Shown: piece by piece, positions 1 to 8,251 of the stretch | Position numbering within the stretch: the first letter of the stretch is position 1 | Layout: every line of letters starts with the position of its first letter | Origin: Prevotella sp. | Lineage (GTDB): Bacteria; Bacteroidota; Bacteroidia; Bacteroidales; Bacteroidaceae | Reading direction: 5' to 3' | Assembly (NCBI GenBank): GCA_017442765.1 | Contig: JAFRZC010000140.1 | Coordinates: forward strand, 1 to 13,030 | Length of the DNA stretch: 13,030 nt | Program-made: the position numbers and the translations under genes | The notes under the pieces: model-generated | What the model was told of the DNA's origin: nothing | What the model saw: only the letters and a program-made list of their open reading frames with translations | Databases searched by the model: none

Positions 1-641
1 CTATTGGCAGGTCGCTCGCGTCCTTGGTTGAACGGGTGTCTGGCTAACAGTTCCTGCGATTGCAGGATGAGCCTGTTCAGCAGGTCGGCCGTCTCGATGC
101 CGTCGGGCGAGGTCGCCTTTACGAGCAGTGGTTGCCACGGCTCATTGGGGTGGTCGTGGGGCGGGGCGCAGAGGATGTCTTTCGAGCCGCCCTTGACGAT
201 GAGCAAGTGGCGGTATTGAATACCGGTAACAAACTTGATGCGTTCGTCCGCCAGATGCTTGTTCAGGTATTGAATGAGCATGTCGCCCTCATCGGTCTTG
301 AGGTGTCCGCCGTGATGGAAGAGAATCTTTCCGTCACCGATGGTGATGATGTTACAGCGCAGGGCGAGGTCGGCGGCCTGCATCTCGTAACCGATGGAGG
401 CGGCTTCTAAAGGCCCTCGTCCTTCATATACCTTATTGAGGTCGTAGCCCAGGATAGCAGTGTTGGCCACTTCGGAACCGGGCGGGAAACCTTCAGGAAT
501 GGTTTGGAGCATTCCGCATCTGCCTTCGCGTGCCAGTTGGTTCATCCACGGTGTCTGTGCGTGTTGCAGCGGGGTTCTGCCGCTGAGTCTCTCTATGGGA
601 TGGTCGGCCATGCCGTCTCCTAAGATAACGAGAAATTTCAT
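1..641 (-). CDS. apgM: Cofactor-independent phosphoglycerate mutase family / proposed homoserine kinase (partial, 3' end off the window)
   Basis: About 213 N-terminal residues are present; the gene runs off the left edge. The start MKFLVILGDGMAD carries the metal-binding Asp of the alkaline-phosphatase superfamily. GSEVANTAILGYD (residues 55-67) matches the active-site segment of archaeal-type phosphoglycerate mutase (COG3635), with Ser56 at the nucleophile position. The start lies 15 bp after the thrA stop, behind a purine-rich GGGGAAGGA sequence, so both genes are probably one transcript. In Bacteroidetes this subfamily typically sits between thrA and thrC and has been proposed to act as a non-orthologous homoserine kinase. 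That role fits the context better than glycolysis. Family assignment is firm; the substrate is inference. thrC would be expected beyond the window. Confidence 0.9.
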   Translation of the reverse strand, partial: MKFLVILGDGMADHPIERLSGRTPLQHAQTPWMNQLAREGRCGMLQTIPEGFPPGSEVANTAILGYDLNKVYEGRGPLEAASIGYEMQAADLALRCNIITIGDGKILFHHGGHLKTDEGDMLIQYLNKHLADERIKFVTGIQYRHLLIVKGGSKDILCAPPHDHPNEPWQPLLVKATSPDGIETADLLNRLILQSQELLARHPFNQGRERPAN

Positions 642-656
642 AGTCTGTCCTTCCCC

Positions 657-3095
657 TTAGATGTTTGCAATCGACATAATGTTGGCGAATACTCCGGCGG
701 CGGTGACGGACGCACCTGCCCCGTAGCCTTGTATTTGCATGGGGTATTGCCGGTAGCGTTCGGTGGTGAGCAGGATAATGTTGTTTGAGCCTTCGAGGTT
801 GTAGAAGGGATGGCCGGGGCCGACCGCCTGCAGGGCAACTGACGTTTTCCCATGCTGCATCGTGGCGACAAACCTCCATCGTTTTCCCTCTGCCTCCAAG
901 TGCCTGCGCTGCTCCTCAAAGCTCTTGTCGAGGGTTGGGAGCTGTGCCCAGAATTCTTCTTGAGACCCTTTGAACAGGGTTTCGGGGATGAAGAGATGCT
1001 TCTCTACGTCGGCCTGCTCAACTTTGTAGCCGGCCTCGCGGGTGAGGATGACAAGTTTACGGACGACATCCTGCCCGCTGAGGTCGATGCGTGGGTCGGG
1101 CTCGCTGTAGCCCTGAGCCTTCGCGCGGCGTACGGTCTCGGAGAAGGGCACGTCGGCGGCAATCTCGTTGAAGATGAAGTTGAGCGTGCCGGAGAGCACG
1201 GCTTCTATCTTTAGAATCTTGTCGCCGGAGTTGCGCAGGTCGTTGATGGTTCCGATGACGGGCAGGCCTGCGCCGACGTTGGTCTCAAAGAGGAACTTTA
1301 CGCCGCGTGCGAGCGCGGTTTCTTTCAGTTGAACGTAGTCTTCGTATGCCGAGGATGCTGCTATCTTGTTAGCCGCCACCACCGAGATGTTGTGCTCGAG
1401 AAAGGTTTGGTAGAGTGCGGACACCTCTTTGGATGCTGTACAATCGACGAAGACACTGTTAAAGATGTTCATCGTGAGAATGTTGTCGCGCAGGGCGGCG
1501 GGGCTGCTGGGATCGGATGTGCGCAGCTGCTCGTGGTAGTCGGCGAGGTTGATGCCCTCGCGGCTGTAGATGGCGTGGGTCGATGAGGCGATGCCCACGA
1601 CGTTGAGTTTCAGTCGAGAGTGCGCTTTGAGCTCCTCGTATTGTGCGCGTATCTGTTCGATGAGCTTGCTGCCCACGGTTCCCACACCGCAGATAAAGAG
1701 GTTGAGCACTTTGTATTCAGACAAAAAGAACGAGTCGTGGATGACGTTCAGGGCTTTGCGCAGGTATCTGCCATCGACCACAAATGATATATTGGTCTCC
1801 GACGCGCCCTGTGCGCAGGCAATGACAGAGATGCCGCTTCGTCCGAGTGTCCCGAAGAGCTTTCCTGCGATGCCGGGTGTGTGTTTCATGTTCTCGCCCA
1901 CGATGGCGATGGTGGCGAGCCCGTTCTCGGCGTGCATGGGGAACATGGCACCTGTGGCGATTTCCTTGGCGAACTCCTCATCGAGTATTTTTATGGCCTT
2001 GGCGGCGTCCTCGTCGCGCACACCGATGCTCGTAGAGTTCTCCGACGATGCCTGACTGACCATGAACACGGAGATGCCGTTATCGGCCAGACATGAGAAG
2101 ATGCGCCGGTTTACGCCGATGACTCCCACCATCGACAGTCCCGTCACGGTGATGAGCGTGGTACCCGAGATACTGGAGATACCCTTGATGGGCTTCTGGT
2201 CGTTGTCGATCTGCCGCTTGATGACGGTGCCTGCACCTTTGGGGTTAAAGGTATTCCTAACCCGTATGGGGATGTCCTTCACGCAGACGGGATAGATCGT
2301 TGGCGGATAGATGACCTTAGCGCCGAAGTTGCAGAGCTCCATCGCCTCGATATAGCTCAGCTCGTTGATAGTATATGCTGTGGAGATGACGTGCGGGTCG
2401 GCTGTCATGAAGCCATCGACATCGGTCCATATCTCAAGAGTCTCAGCATCTAATGTGGCGGCGATGATGCTGGCCGTGTAGTCGCTGCCTCCCCGGCCCA
2501 GATTGGTTGTCTCACCAGTGTCGCGGTCGCGGCTGACGAAGCCCGGCACAATGCTGATGCGCGGAATGGTGGCAAAGCTTTCGCGTACAAGCTGATAGGT
2601 GAGTTCGGCGCAGAGAGTGTGCTTGCCGCCTATCCGCTCCGTGCGAATGAAGTCACGGGCGTTCATGCGGACGGAGCCTCGGATGAGTGCCGTCACAATA
2701 TATGAGCTCAGTCGCTCGCCATAGCTGAGAATGGCATCGCGCGTTTTCTGGCTGAGGTCGTGAACAAGAAAAACGCCGTGATAAATGGAATGGAGTTGGC
2801 CGAACAACTGGTCGACCGTGTTGACAAGCCATGTCCGCTGCTGATCGTCGGTGATGATGCTGTCTATCATCTGGTGGTGGCGGCTTCGCACGTGGGCGAA
2901 CTCGTCCTTCCAGTGCTCATCACACCTCAGTGCCTGTTCCGCGATGGAAAGCAGCGTGTCGGTAATGCCGCCCAGCGCGCTTACCACAACCACCACAGAC
3001 CCCTTTTTGGCTTCGTTCTCTACTATGCGTTTAACGCTTAATATACTTTTGACGGAACCTACGGACGTTCCGCCGAACTTTAATACCTTTACCAT
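657..3095 (-). CDS. thrA: Bifunctional aspartate kinase / homoserine dehydrogenase I
   Basis: An 812-residue cytosolic enzyme catalysing the first and third steps from aspartate to homoserine (Thr/Met branch). The aspartokinase domain starts with KFGGTSV (residues 6-12), followed by GRGGSDYTAS (200-209) and WTDVDG (223-228). Two ACT-type regulatory modules lie at about 313-450 (the VSQASSENS and CAQGASETNIS segments), the usual site of threonine feedback. The homoserine dehydrogenase part begins with the dinucleotide-binding motif FICGVGTVGS (467-476); it has AANKIAAS, ETNVGAGLPVI, and the C-terminal GAGASVTAAGVFANI. Length and order match E. coli ThrA. It is first in the operon with apgM. 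The start ATG is about 70 nt below a TAnnTTTG box. No threonine leader peptide is visible in the short 5' untranslated region. Confidence 0.97.
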   Translation of the reverse strand: MVKVLKFGGTSVGSVKSILSVKRIVENEAKKGSVVVVVSALGGITDTLLSIAEQALRCDEHWKDEFAHVRSRHHQMIDSIITDDQQRTWLVNTVDQLFGQLHSIYHGVFLVHDLSQKTRDAILSYGERLSSYIVTALIRGSVRMNARDFIRTERIGGKHTLCAELTYQLVRESFATIPRISIVPGFVSRDRDTGETTNLGRGGSDYTASIIAATLDAETLEIWTDVDGFMTADPHVISTAYTINELSYIEAMELCNFGAKVIYPPTIYPVCVKDIPIRVRNTFNPKGAGTVIKRQIDNDQKPIKGISSISGTTLITVTGLSMVGVIGVNRRIFSCLADNGISVFMVSQASSENSTSIGVRDEDAAKAIKILDEEFAKEIATGAMFPMHAENGLATIAIVGENMKHTPGIAGKLFGTLGRSGISVIACAQGASETNISFVVDGRYLRKALNVIHDSFFLSEYKVLNLFICGVGTVGSKLIEQIRAQYEELKAHSRLKLNVVGIASSTHAIYSREGINLADYHEQLRTSDPSSPAALRDNILTMNIFNSVFVDCTASKEVSALYQTFLEHNISVVAANKIAASSAYEDYVQLKETALARGVKFLFETNVGAGLPVIGTINDLRNSGDKILKIEAVLSGTLNFIFNEIAADVPFSETVRRAKAQGYSEPDPRIDLSGQDVVRKLVILTREAGYKVEQADVEKHLFIPETLFKGSQEEFWAQLPTLDKSFEEQRRHLEAEGKRWRFVATMQHGKTSVALQAVGPGHPFYNLEGSNNIILLTTERYRQYPMQIQGYGAGASVTAAGVFANIMSIANI

Positions 3096-3164
3096 GTCGT
3101 CGGTTTTGTTTGGTTATTATCCGGCCTGCCCCGAAACCGAGGGGCCCAGAGCCGAACTTGGCTG

Positions 3165-3172
3165 CAAAGGTA
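3165..3172 (-). promoter_or_regulatory. -7 box of the thrA promoter
   Basis: On the minus strand this reads TACCTTTG followed by CAG, a perfect match to the Bacteroidetes -7 consensus TAnnTTTG. It lies about 70 nt upstream of the thrA ATG. No TTTG -33 box is found 19-21 bp upstream, because that place is taken by a heptamer array (3177-3211). The leader below it contains a GC hairpin, GCCCC at 3141-3145 pairing with GGGGC at 3128-3132, with no U-run after it. Confidence 0.65.
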
Positions 3173-3176
3173 CAAA

Positions 3177-3211
3177 ATAATTTATAATTCGTAATGCATA
3201 ATTCATAATTT
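3177..3211. repeat. Heptamer array A (5 units, AT-rich)
   Basis: Five contiguous 7-bp units on the plus strand: ATAATTT, ATAATTC, GTAATGC, ATAATTC, ATAATTT. Read on the minus strand the phase becomes ATGAATT, ATGCATT, ACGAATT. It lies in the divergent region between thrA and the FAD gene, 4 bp upstream of the thrA -7 box. A weak plus-strand TAATTTTG box at 3217-3224 follows it and could serve the FAD gene. The array is an inverted relative of array B (3294-3321). Confidence 0.85.
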
Positions 3212-3293
3212 TTTCGTAATTTTGCAACTATTACCTTGCACAGAGACGCGGAGACTATGACGTGTTGATGAGATATTTTCGTTTCGATAAATT

Positions 3294-3321
3294 ATGAACT
3301 ATGCACTATGAACTATGAATA
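3294..3321. repeat. Heptamer array B (4 units) containing the start codon of the FAD gene
   Basis: Plus-strand units ATGAACT, ATGCACT, ATGAACT, ATGAATA. The third unit supplies the ATG start codon and the first residues (Met-Asn-Tyr) of the downstream gene. Each unit carries C where array A carries T, while the odd GCA second unit is kept in both. Confidence 0.85.
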
Positions 3322-4915
3322 TAAGTTGCGGCTGTTGCCGGAGGAGGCCTTTACAGAGCAGTCGATAAAAGCGTACGTGGCGCGTGAGAAGGGGCTCGAC
3401 GCGAGGACAATCCGTTCGATTCGCGTGTTGAGGCGTAGTATTGACGCCCGCCAGCGGACGATTTGGGTGAACTTGTCGGTGAGAGTCTATGTGAACGAGG
3501 AGCCTGCTGATGAAGAATATACAAAAACTGAGTATCGTGACGTGACGGGTTGTCCTCAGGTCATTGTTGTAGGAGCGGGTCCTGCGGGGTTGTTTGCTGC
3601 CCTCCGACTGATAGAGCTTGGCCTGCGTCCTGTAGTGATAGAGCGTGGCAAGGATGTGCACGAGCGGAAGAAAGACTTGGCGGCCATAACTAAGACCCAA
3701 AAGGTTGACGGAGAAAGCAACTATTGTTTCGGTGAGGGTGGGGCAGGTGCCTATTCCGATGGCAAGCTCTACACGCGCTCAAAGAAACGCGGCTCGGTGG
3801 AGAAAATCCTGAATGTGTTTTGCCAGCACGGCGCATCGACATCGATTCTCTGCGATGCCCATCCGCATATAGGAACTGACCGACTGCCGCGTGTTATAGA
3901 GAACATGCGCAATACGATTATCCGCTGCGGTGGGGAGGTACATTTCCAGACGAAGATGACCGCTTTGATTAGTGGAGAGAGGAGAGGGAAGAGTGGAGAG
4001 AGGAGGGTGATAGGTGTGGAAGCTGAAGTAACTTCTCACCCCTCACTTCTCTCTTCTCACCTCTCATTTCGTGGGCCTGTCATCCTGGCCACAGGCCATT
4101 CCGCCCGTGATGTCTATCGGTATCTTGCCGACGAGAGTATAGCGATGGAAGTAAAAGGCATTGCCGTGGGCGTGCGTTTAGAGCATCCCGCCGAGTTGAT
4201 AGACAGGATGCAATATCACAATAAAAATGGTCGCGGAAGTTTTCTCCCTGCTGCCGAATATGCGATGACGGCACAAGTTGACGGGCGTGGGGTTTATTCG
4301 TTCTGCATGTGCCCTGGCGGCTTTGTCATTCCTGCGGCTACTGACAGAGAGCAGATTGTGGTCAACGGCATGAGTCCTGCCAGTCGGGGAACTCAGTGGA
4401 GCAACAGCGGAATGGTGGTTGAGGTTCGTCCGGAAGACGTGGAGGGTAGCGACGTGTTGCGCATGATGCATTATCAGGAAATGCTGGAGTGCCATTGCTG
4501 GCAGCAGGGAAACATGAAACAAACAGCACCCGCACAGCGCATGGCCGACTTTGTGAACAACCGCCTGTCCTACGATTTGCCTTCTTCCTCGTATGCCCCA
4601 GGGCTTCTGTCCTCGCCGCTGCATTTCTGGATGCCTCAGCCTATCGTAAAACGATTGCAGGAGGGCTTTCGCCTCTTTGGCCGTCGCCATCATGGATTTC
4701 TGACGAACGAGGCCACGGTGATAGGCATAGAGACACGCACCTCTTCACCCCTCCGTATTCTTCGCGACAACGACACGCTGAACCACATTCATGTCGGCGG
4801 TCTCTTCCCTTGCGGCGAGGGCGCGGGCTATGCTGGCGGCATCGTTTCGGCGGCTATCGACGGTGAGCGTTGTGCGGAGGCCTGCGCGGCATCTCTACAA
4901 CATTCCCTTTGTTGA
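3308..4915 (+). CDS. FAD-dependent dehydrogenase of uncharacterised function (COG2509-like NAD(P)/FAD oxidoreductase)
   Basis: A 535-residue flavoprotein. After an N-terminal domain of about 80 residues comes the dinucleotide-binding fold [16 protein letters not shown] (GAGPAG at 89-94, acidic end VIERG). Further family landmarks are [21 protein letters not shown] (142-162), [13 protein letters not shown] (261-273) and the C-terminal FAD contact [19 protein letters not shown]. Substrate and electron acceptor are unknown for this family. The start ATG lies inside heptamer array B and has no Shine-Dalgarno sequence. Residues 222-233 ([12 protein letters not shown]) and about 242-253 ([12 protein letters not shown]) are coded by two heptamer arrays flanking VIGVEA; this probably expands a surface loop just before the conserved [10 protein letters not shown]. 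The last 21 bp overlap the convergent end of hisB. I am sure of the family, not of the reaction. Confidence 0.93.
   Translation: MNYEYKLRLLPEEAFTEQSIKAYVAREKGLDARTIRSIRVLRRSIDARQRTIWVNLSVRVYVNEEPADEEYTKTEYRDVTGCPQVIVVGAGPAGLFAALRLIELGLRPVVIERGKDVHERKKDLAAITKTQKVDGESNYCFGEGGAGAYSDGKLYTRSKKRGSVEKILNVFCQHGASTSILCDAHPHIGTDRLPRVIENMRNTIIRCGGEVHFQTKMTALISGERRGKSGERRVIGVEAEVTSHPSLLSSHLSFRGPVILATGHSARDVYRYLADESIAMEVKGIAVGVRLEHPAELIDRMQYHNKNGRGSFLPAAEYAMTAQVDGRGVYSFCMCPGGFVIPAATDREQIVVNGMSPASRGTQWSNSGMVVEVRPEDVEGSDVLRMMHYQEMLECHCWQQGNMKQTAPAQRMADFVNNRLSYDLPSSSYAPGLLSSPLHFWMPQPIVKRLQEGFRLFGRRHHGFLTNEATVIGIETRTSSPLRILRDNDTLNHIHVGGLFPCGEGAGYAGGIVSAAIDGERCAEACAASLQHSLC
3971..4005. repeat. Heptamer array C, inside the FAD gene
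   Basis: Five purine-rich units in phase: AGTGGAG, AGAGGAG, AGGGAAG, AGTGGAG, AGAGGAG. The first two units recur as units four and five, giving a 21-bp higher-order period, and the block encodes a repeated GERR peptide. Confidence 0.9.
4033..4067. repeat. Heptamer array D, inside the FAD gene, opposite orientation to C
   Basis: Five pyrimidine-rich units: TTCTCAC, CCCTCAC, TTCTCTC, TTCTCAC, CTCTCAT. Like array C it has exactly five units (35 bp). The two lie 27 bp apart with purines and pyrimidines on opposite strands, so the mRNA could form an imperfect purine/pyrimidine stem. Confidence 0.9.
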
Positions 4916-5965
4916 GGGTAGGAGGCGATGGTGGTCGTCGCGCTGGACGGCCATGCGCAGGGCACGGGCGAAAGCCTTGAAGACGGCCTCAATCTTGTGA
5001 TGTTCATTGGTGCCCAGTGCTTTGACGGCGAGGTTTATCTTTGCGCTGTCAGAGAGACTTTTGAAGAAATGAAAAACCATCTCGGTGGGCATGTCGCCTA
5101 CCCGCTCGCGTTTTAGTTCCACGTCCCATTGCAGCCACGGCCGTCCGCCGAAGTCGAGTGCCACCTGGCACAGACTGTCGTCCATAGGCAGGCAGTAGCC
5201 ATAGCGCCCGATCCCTCGTTTGTCGCCAAGGGCTTTGCCGATGGCGGTGCCGAGCACGATGGCGGTGTCCTCGATGGTGTGGTGCTCATCGACGTGGAGG
5301 TCGCCCTTGGCTTCAATGGCGAGGTCGGTCATGCCATGTCGGGCAATCTGCTGGAGCATGTGGTCGAAGAAGCCGATGCCTGTGCTGATGTCGGCCTTGC
5401 CTGTTCCGTCGAGGTTGATGCCGACGCGGATGTCGGTCTCCGAAGTCTTTCGGCTGACCTCGGCCCTTCGCTCGCCATCGGTCGAACAAAGCCGTTCGGC
5501 AATATCGCCCCATGTCATAGAGTCGCTTAGAATAAATGCTTTGCATCCGAGGTTCTCGGCCAGTTGGCGGTCGGTCTCGCGGTCGCCGATGACATAGCAG
5601 GCAGCCATCTCGACATCGGGATTCTCGATGTAGCGGGTGAGCATTCCCGTTCCCGGCTTTCGCATGGGCGAGTTGTCTTCTGGGCGGTGACGGTCGATGA
5701 GTTGCTCGTCGAAGGTGATACCCTCTCCGGCTAAAGTGTTCATCACGAACGTGTGAACTGGCCAGAAGGTTTCTTCGGGATAGGTGCCGGTGCCTAACCC
5801 GTCTTGGTTGCTGACGAGCACCAGACGATAGTCTGTCTCTTTACAGATGCGCGACAGCGAGGTGAACACCCCGGGCTTGAAGCATAGTTTCTCAAAGCTG
5901 TCAACCTGTTCGTCGGCGGGTTCCTCGATGAGTGTCCCGTCGCGGTCGATGAAAAGGATTCTCAT
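4895..5965 (-). CDS. hisB: Bifunctional histidinol-phosphatase / imidazoleglycerol-phosphate dehydratase
   Basis: A 356-residue fusion catalysing the sixth and eighth steps of histidine synthesis in the cytosol. Residues 1-165 are a HAD phosphatase: IDRDGT (6-11) holds the nucleophile and acid/base Asp pair, VSNQDG (51-56) is motif II, and GDRETD (127-132) is the metal site. Residues 170-356 are the dehydratase, with DEHHTIED (226-233) and NEHHKIEA (320-327) as the two metal-binding motifs. E. coli HisB binds zinc through Cys/His/Cys/Cys here; this protein reads [14 protein letters not shown] (91-104), so only the His is kept. The ATG overlaps the stop of the DAHP synthase gene by 4 bp (ATGA), implying translational coupling at the end of the aromatic operon. 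The 3' end overlaps the opposing FAD gene by 21 bp. Confidence 0.97.
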   Translation of the reverse strand: MRILFIDRDGTLIEEPADEQVDSFEKLCFKPGVFTSLSRICKETDYRLVLVSNQDGLGTGTYPEETFWPVHTFVMNTLAGEGITFDEQLIDRHRPEDNSPMRKPGTGMLTRYIENPDVEMAACYVIGDRETDRQLAENLGCKAFILSDSMTWGDIAERLCSTDGERRAEVSRKTSETDIRVGINLDGTGKADISTGIGFFDHMLQQIARHGMTDLAIEAKGDLHVDEHHTIEDTAIVLGTAIGKALGDKRGIGRYGYCLPMDDSLCQVALDFGGRPWLQWDVELKRERVGDMPTEMVFHFFKSLSDSAKINLAVKALGTNEHHKIEAVFKAFARALRMAVQRDDHHRLLPSTKGML

Positions 5966-7026
5966 TTGCTGATGATTTCTATTTGTTGTCTGACACTTTC
6001 CTCATGTATGTTCTCAAAAACCTTTGCCACAAAGCCCGGATCCATGCCGCAGAGCGCGCCTTGTGCCCCTCGCTTTTCGAGGATTTCGTTGTAGCGGTTG
6101 GTTTGCAGGATGGTCATGTTGTGCTCTTTCTTGAACTGTCCGATTTCGCGACATACGCGCATTCGTTTTGCCAACAGGTCCATGAGCTGGTTGTCGAGCT
6201 CATCGATTTGCGAGCGCAATACCTTAATGTCCTCGGTAGTCATTTTTTCATCGCGTACGACGAGGAGCGAGAGAATGTAGTCGAGCACGTCGGGCGTCAC
6301 CTGTTGCCGTGCGTCGCTCCATGCCTCGTCGGGCGAGCAGTGGCTCTCGATGATGAGTCCGTCGAACCCGAGGTCCATGGCTTGCTGGCATAGCGGTGCG
6401 ATGAGCTCGCGCCGTCCGCCGATGTGGCTTGGGTCGCTGATGATAGGCAGTTGTGGGATGCGCCTGCGCAGCTCGATGGGAATCTGCCACATGGGCAGGT
6501 TGCGGTAGATTTTCTTGTCGTATGAGGAGAATCCTCGGTGGATGGCTCCCAGCCGTTTGATGCCAGCCTGGTTCAGTCGCTCCAGTGCGCCGATCCAGAG
6601 TTCGAGGTCGGGGTTGACGGGATTCTTCACGAACACAGGGATGTCGCATCCCTGCAGCGCGTCGGCCAGTGCCTGCATGGCGAACGGGTTGGCTGTTGTG
6701 CGGGCACCAATCCATAGGATGTCGATGCCGTACTTCAAGGCCAGCTCCACGTGTTCGGGCGTGGCCACCTCGGTAGAGACGAGCATCCCCGTCTCCTCTT
6801 TCACGCGCTGCATCCAGGGCAACGCCTTTTCGCCGTGCCCCTCGAAGCCGCCCGGCTTGGTGCGTGGTTTCCATACGCCTGCGCGGAAATTGTGGCAGCC
6901 CTTCTCTTTGAGTTGTCGGGCGGTGGTCATTACTTGTTCCTCGGTCTCAGCCGAGCACGGTCCCGCGATGACAAACAGCCGTTCGTCGTCGCTGGGCAAG
7001 TTCAGTGGTTCAAGTTTCAGTTCCAT
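5962..7026 (-). CDS. Bifunctional 3-deoxy-7-phosphoheptulonate synthase / chorismate mutase (type II)
   Basis: A 354-residue fusion carrying the first step of the shikimate pathway and the branch step from chorismate to prephenate. The DAHP synthase part (about 14-255) shows IAGPCSAE (20-27), [10 protein letters not shown] (49-58), [13 protein letters not shown] (106-118) and [13 protein letters not shown] (197-209), typical of the type I, KDO8PS-like family. The AroQ chorismate mutase part (about 264-354) shows [20 protein letters not shown] and the basic helix after it. I chose the ATG at 7026. A GTG at 7032 is in frame, but both starts lie in the last heptamer unit, and ATG gives the usual MELK-type start. 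It is third in the pheA operon. The fusion hands prephenate to PheA two genes upstream. Confidence 0.95.
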   Translation of the reverse strand: MELKLEPLNLPSDDERLFVIAGPCSAETEEQVMTTARQLKEKGCHNFRAGVWKPRTKPGGFEGHGEKALPWMQRVKEETGMLVSTEVATPEHVELALKYGIDILWIGARTTANPFAMQALADALQGCDIPVFVKNPVNPDLELWIGALERLNQAGIKRLGAIHRGFSSYDKKIYRNLPMWQIPIELRRRIPQLPIISDPSHIGGRRELIAPLCQQAMDLGFDGLIIESHCSPDEAWSDARQQVTPDVLDYILSLLVVRDEKMTTEDIKVLRSQIDELDNQLMDLLAKRMRVCREIGQFKKEHNMTILQTNRYNEILEKRGAQGALCGMDPGFVAKVFENIHEESVRQQIEIISK

Positions 7027-7066
7027 ATTCACTCTTCACTTTTTATTTTCATTTTTCACTTTTCAT
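7026..7066. repeat. Heptamer array E, filling the aminotransferase/DAHP synthase gap
   Basis: Minus-strand units ATGAAAA, GTGAAAA, ATGAAAA, a 6-bp TAAAAA, GTGAAGA, GTGAATA. The array begins at the stop codon of the aminotransferase gene and ends at the start codon of the next gene, so the whole 39-bp intercistronic gap is heptamers with one unit short by a base. Confidence 0.8.
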
Positions 7067-8244
7067 TAGCGCAGTGCCTTATGCATTCTCCTCAGTGCCT
7101 CTGCCATCTTCTCCTCATTTGCGCAGAGCGAGACACGGATGTAGCGTTTGCCGTTAGAGCCGAAAATAAAGCCCGGAGTAATGAAGACTCGTGCCTCGTG
7201 GAGCACCCGTTCGGTCAGCTCCTCGGCATCGCGGTAATGGTCGGCGATGCGTCCCCAGAGGAACATGCCTGCCTGTTGTTTGTCGTAGGTACATCCCAGC
7301 ACGTCCATGATCTGCTCGGCGATGGCGCGCCGACGGCGATACATCTCTATGTTGTATTCGCGATGCCACTCGTCGCTGTTGTCGTAGGCAGCGGCGGCAG
7401 CCAGCTGTATGCCCCTGAACGTACCGCTGTCGATGTTGCTCTTTATCTTGAGAATCCACGCGATGAACTGTGCGTTCGAGGCGCACAGCCCCACGCGCCA
7501 GCCGGGCATGTTGTGGCTTTTCGACATCGAGTTCAGCTCGATGCAACAGTCTCTCGCCCCATCGACTTGTAGCAGCGACAATGGTTTCTCGTTGAGGATG
7601 AGCGAGTAGGGGTTGTCGTTCACCACCACGATGCCGTGCTCACGGGAGAAGCGCACCAGTCGCTCGTAGGTTGCTCTCCTTGCGGGAGCCCCTGTCGGCA
7701 TGTTCGGATAGTTGGTCCACATCAGTTTCACGCCCTTGAGGTTCATGCTCTCCAGCTCGTCGAAGTCGGGCTGCCAGCCATTCTCCGCTCTCAGGTTGTA
7801 GTTCACGATTCGTGTGCCGAGGATTCTCGAGAGCGACGTATAGGTGGGGTAGCCTGGATTGGGCACGAGCACCCCGTCGTCCATGTTGCAGAAGGCGAGT
7901 GTCACGTGCAGGATGCCTTCCTTCGAGCCGATAAGCGGCAGAATCTCCGTTGCGGCATCGAGCTCTATGCCGTACCATCGTTTGTAGAAGCCCGCCATGG
8001 CGGTGCGCAGCTCCATTGTGCCCGCCGTGGGCTGGTAGCCGTGCGCGTCGTCGCGGTGTGCCACCTCGCACAGCCGTTCCACTGTTTGCGCCGACGGGGG
8101 CAGGTCGGGCGAGCCGATGGCCAGCGAGACGATGTCCTTGCCCTCGGCATTCATCCTTGCCACCTCGCGCAGCTTACGGCTGAAATAGTATTCCTGCACG
8201 TCGGTCAGACGGTCGGCAGGGGAAATATTTGGTTTATAGTTCAT
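7066..8244 (-). CDS. PLP-dependent class I/II aminotransferase of the aromatic operon
   Basis: A 392-residue fold-type I aminotransferase resembling LL-diaminopimelate aminotransferase and aspartate/aromatic aminotransferases. Visible landmarks are GSKEG (106-110), PNPGYPTY (128-135), the Asn181 region of TNYPNMPTG, Asp210 in VVNDNPY, the Schiff-base lysine Lys242 in ELNSMSKSHNMPGWR, and Arg250. Its position between pheA and the DAHP synthase-chorismate mutase gene suggests it transaminates phenylpyruvate (and perhaps 4-hydroxyphenylpyruvate), the last step to Phe and Tyr. This is inferred from context; sequence alone does not fix the substrate. The start ATG overlaps the pheA stop as ATGA and lies within a three-unit heptamer remnant. 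Confidence 0.92.
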   Translation of the reverse strand: MNYKPNISPADRLTDVQEYYFSRKLREVARMNAEGKDIVSLAIGSPDLPPSAQTVERLCEVAHRDDAHGYQPTAGTMELRTAMAGFYKRWYGIELDAATEILPLIGSKEGILHVTLAFCNMDDGVLVPNPGYPTYTSLSRILGTRIVNYNLRAENGWQPDFDELESMNLKGVKLMWTNYPNMPTGAPARRATYERLVRFSREHGIVVVNDNPYSLILNEKPLSLLQVDGARDCCIELNSMSKSHNMPGWRVGLCASNAQFIAWILKIKSNIDSGTFRGIQLAAAAAYDNSDEWHREYNIEMYRRRRAIAEQIMDVLGCTYDKQQAGMFLWGRIADHYRDAEELTERVLHEARVFITPGFIFGSNGKRYIRVSLCANEEKMAEALRRMHKALR

Positions 8245-8251
8245 AGCTCAT
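8231..8251. repeat. Heptamer remnant H at the pheA/aminotransferase junction
   Basis: Minus-strand units ATGAGCT, ATGAACT, ATAAACC. The middle unit provides the aminotransferase start codon (Met-Asn-Tyr, the same first three residues as the FAD gene), and the junction with the first unit provides the pheA stop. It has only three units, so chance is possible. Confidence 0.45.

Noticed and set aside
3096..3164. A threonine attenuator upstream of thrA
   Set aside because: The leader from the TACCTTTG box is only about 60 nt, has no open frame with Thr or Ile runs, and its GC hairpin is not followed by a U-run.
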